Below are positions 62,346 to 64,000 of a stretch of DNA of 64,000 nt, piece by piece. The DNA is taken from assembly GCA_046048875.1 (NCBI GenBank), contig JBJOFG010000013.1:186001-250000 (forward strand). The letters run 5' to 3'. Both the position numbers and the translations under genes were made by a program. The notes beneath the pieces are model-generated. The model was not told the origin of the DNA, ran no database searches, and saw nothing but the letters and a program-made list of their open reading frames with translations. This stretch comes from CAIZGX01 sp046048875. Lineage in GTDB: Bacteria; Bacteroidota; Bacteroidia; Flavobacteriales_D; Sanyastnellaceae. Position 1 is the stretch's first letter. Each line of letters starts with the position of its first letter.

Positions 62346-63616
62346 TTGCTATTTATGCTGAAATAGATTCAACGCGGTTGAATTACGCGCTGAAGTCGCT
62401 TTTCAGCCCTGTGGGCGTTTCATTTATTATATTGAAGGACAAATCACAGTTCGACGAATTCAAAGGTACTAAGCTCGTCTATTCAGAAAATAATTGGGAT
62501 AATCATTTGCACATTCCTCAATCTAGCTTTTTTTCAGATCCTTCTATAAAACCTTCAACAGAGTTTGATTTCCCTTTTGAAGTACCCGAAAACGGGGCCT
62601 TTCATTTCAACTTCGATGTTATTGCAGCGAGTTTCATATTGCTTAGCAGATACGAAGAGGAAGTTATTTCAACCCGAGATTCATTCGGTAGGTTCGAAAG
62701 CAAGCACAGTTTATTGTCGAAGCGCAATTGGTTGGAGCGTCCAATGGTTGATGAATGGAGACTTGCACTATTGCGAGAATTAAAAGATAGATTTCCATTT
62801 TTCGATTACACCCCTACTTCACACAATGTGCATTTGACGGTAGATGTGGACAGTGCGTTTTCTTATTTGCATAAGGGGTGGTATAGAACAGCAGGTGGAT
62901 TTGCAAAAGATCTCGTGAAGTTTAATTTCAAGAATTTCGTTCAAAGATCACTGGTCTTGCTTCGTCTTCGTAAAGACGATTACACCACCTATGAATACAT
63001 TGAAGAGCTTCAGAAGACTTTCAACTTAGAATTAACGTATTTCTTTTTGTTGTCGAATTTCGGGACTTACGATAAGAATGTTCCTCATACGAGCAAAGCC
63101 CTTCAAGCCTTGATTCAATCGCTTTCGAAGAAGTTCCGTGTGGGTATTCATCCAGGAGTTGCTTCGCATTCGAGTCTTTCTATTTTGAAGGAAGAAGTGC
63201 GAAGACTTCAATTTATTACTGAAAAGAAAGTTATGCATGCGCGCATGCACTATTTGAAAATGAACGGTGCTGAAACCTATCGAAATCTTCTTCAATGCGA
63301 AATTGAAAATGATTATACGATGGGCTTTGCAGATGTGGTTGGATTCAAGCCAGGAACAGCACTACCGCATTATTGGTTCGACTTCAAAGAAGAAAAAGAA
63401 ACGTCATTGCTGTTACATCCATTTGTAGCCATGGACGCGACGTTGAATCGATACATGAATCTTACAGCGCAGGATGCAATTGATAAATTAAAAGAATTGA
63501 AGCAAACCTGTGAGCGATTGAATGTGCCGTTTTGTGTGCTCTGGCACAACGAAAGTTTCTCTGAATGCAACGAATGGAAGGGCTGGAAAGAAGTAATTGA
63601 ATGCGTTATGCGTTAA
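62342..63616 (+). CDS. polysaccharide deacetylase-like protein (DUF7033 N-terminal domain)
   Basis: 424 residues from a GTG that overlaps the wecB stop (GTGA). N-terminal DUF7033-type domain (FHFNFDVIAASFILLSRYEE, near 95-115), then a polysaccharide-deacetylase-like barrel opening with LTVDVDSAF near 165 and continuing with IHPGVASHSS and HARMHYLKM. The first Asp pair (DVD) fits the metal site of NodB-type deacetylases; other motifs diverge. With wecB it probably trims N-acetyl sugars of a surface glycan. Overlaps the convergent lpxH gene by 11 bases. Confidence 0.85.
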   Translation: MIAIYAEIDSTRLNYALKSLFSPVGVSFIILKDKSQFDEFKGTKLVYSENNWDNHLHIPQSSFFSDPSIKPSTEFDFPFEVPENGAFHFNFDVIAASFILLSRYEEEVISTRDSFGRFESKHSLLSKRNWLERPMVDEWRLALLRELKDRFPFFDYTPTSHNVHLTVDVDSAFSYLHKGWYRTAGGFAKDLVKFNFKNFVQRSLVLLRLRKDDYTTYEYIEELQKTFNLELTYFFLLSNFGTYDKNVPHTSKALQALIQSLSKKFRVGIHPGVASHSSLSILKEEVRRLQFITEKKVMHARMHYLKMNGAETYRNLLQCEIENDYTMGFADVVGFKPGTALPHYWFDFKEEKETSLLLHPFVAMDATLNRYMNLTAQDAIDKLKELKQTCERLNVPFCVLWHNESFSECNEWKGWKEVIECVMR

Positions 63617-64000
63617 GCTTCTTCAACTCGAAAATACCGTCTTCCATTACTCCGTATGTGTAATGGTGCAACCAATCTCCGATGTTGATGTATTCTGAAT
63701 TTTCACCCACCTTGATTTGCATAGGTAAATGACGATGTCCGAAAATGAAATAATCGAAGTGTTCTTTTTGAAGTTGTTCCTTTGCGAAGATGGCAAGCCA
63801 TTCGTTTTCTTCTCCTAAAAATTTCTTATCGCTATCACCAGTAGCACTTCTGCTGTATCCTGAACTCTTTTGTGCGAGCCAAATTCCGAAGTTCGGATGA
63901 AGTCTTGCGAAGAGCCATTGACAGAAGTTTGATGCGAAGAATTTCTTCAAGATTTTATAACCGTTGTCGCCAGGACCAAGACCATCTCCATGACCAATGA
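63606..64000 (-). CDS. lpxH: UDP-2,3-diacylglucosamine diphosphatase-like metallophosphoesterase (5' part outside window)
   Basis: About 131 residues; the frame is open to the right edge, so the N terminus is missing. The visible part starts with IGHGDGLGPGD, the metal-binding loop of Bacteroidota LpxH-like enzymes, then FFASNFCQWLF, DYFIFGHRHLP with a GHxH metal motif, and INIGDW. LpxH cleaves UDP-diacylglucosamine in lipid A synthesis. The name rests on motif similarity and could be another calcineurin-like phosphoesterase. Confidence 0.8.
   Translation of the reverse strand, partial: IGHGDGLGPGDNGYKILKKFFASNFCQWLFARLHPNFGIWLAQKSSGYSRSATGDSDKKFLGEENEWLAIFAKEQLQKEHFDYFIFGHRHLPMQIKVGENSEYINIGDWLHHYTYGVMEDGIFELKKLNA

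Overview
The window reads as chromosomal DNA of a Bacteroidota bacterium, most likely a marine or freshwater member of the Flavobacteriales (Cryomorphaceae/Crocinitomicaceae-like). Evidence: an AT-leaning genome with almost no Shine-Dalgarno sites but many TAnnTTTG promoter boxes; a SusC/SusD pair; type IX secretion (T9SS) C-terminal sorting domains on several very large secreted proteins; DUF1599, DUF5686 and a MauE/DoxX-thioredoxin fusion typical of the phylum; and a CruF/CrtD-type carotenoid gene pair. There is no sign of phage, insertion sequence, CRISPR or other mobile DNA. The window is gene-dense and no gap exceeds about 250 bases.

Layout. 1-4.2 kb: 3' part missing from a secreted choice-of-anchor B protein, a processive family 2 glycosyltransferase, and a SIMPL-domain protein. 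4.2-13.1 kb (minus strand): a starch/maltodextrin utilisation locus, GH13 amylase - SusC - SusD - DUF5004-like lipoprotein - small secreted SusE-position protein, closed by a terminator and opened by a well-formed promoter with a perfect palindrome in its spacer. 13.2-15.5 kb: folate genes folD and folP, convergent and overlapping, and a DUF1599 protein. 15.5-20.3 kb: a 1618-residue T9SS-secreted BNR/MopE-repeat protein. 20.5-24.9 kb: topoisomerase IV parE-parC. 25-30.3 kb: a membrane protein with a Cys/His-rich tail, and a MacAB-like exporter operon (extradiol dioxygenase, HlyD adaptor, FtsX-type permease, ATPase). 30.3-36.5 kb: a shortened GH13-like protein, an orphan oligopeptide-type permease, a MauE-thioredoxin fusion, a DUF5686 outer-membrane protein and a lipoprotein. 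36.5-45.2 kb: RhlE-type helicase, beta-barrel protein, ligA, cruF, crtD, tRNA-Met, typA, apaG. 45.2-55 kb: an OmpA protein with three tandem barrel-like units, fcl and an acetyltransferase (surface polysaccharide), a secreted M36 metallopeptidase with a coupled small partner, ispE, era. 55-64 kb: initiator tRNA, a cytosolic PAS histidine kinase, tRNA-Arg, a lipoprotein, TauE/SafE-moaD-moaE, an S8 peptidase lipoprotein, rpsT, and a coupled radC-wecB-polysaccharide deacetylase operon facing the start of lpxH.

How the parts work together. The starch locus would bind and cut alpha-glucans at the surface, import the oligosaccharides through SusCD, and is probably controlled from the promoter upstream of the amylase gene. 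Much of the remaining secreted protein set (BNR protein, M36 peptidase, amylase) depends on the T9SS, whose machinery is not in this window. Housekeeping functions (folate, topoisomerase IV, DNA ligase, Era, IspE, TypA, S20, RadC, tRNAs) are scattered between them. The most unusual features are a homologous module shared by the amylase N terminus and the last protein of the operon, the palindrome inside the amylase promoter, a GH13 homologue lacking the usual acid/base Glu, a metallothionein-like tail on a membrane protein, a triplicated barrel in front of an OmpA domain, an in-frame hexanucleotide repeat in a signal peptide, a helicase stop codon lying in a terminator loop, and repeated cases of TAnnTTTG boxes placed 4-5 bases before the start codon, which point to leaderless mRNAs.
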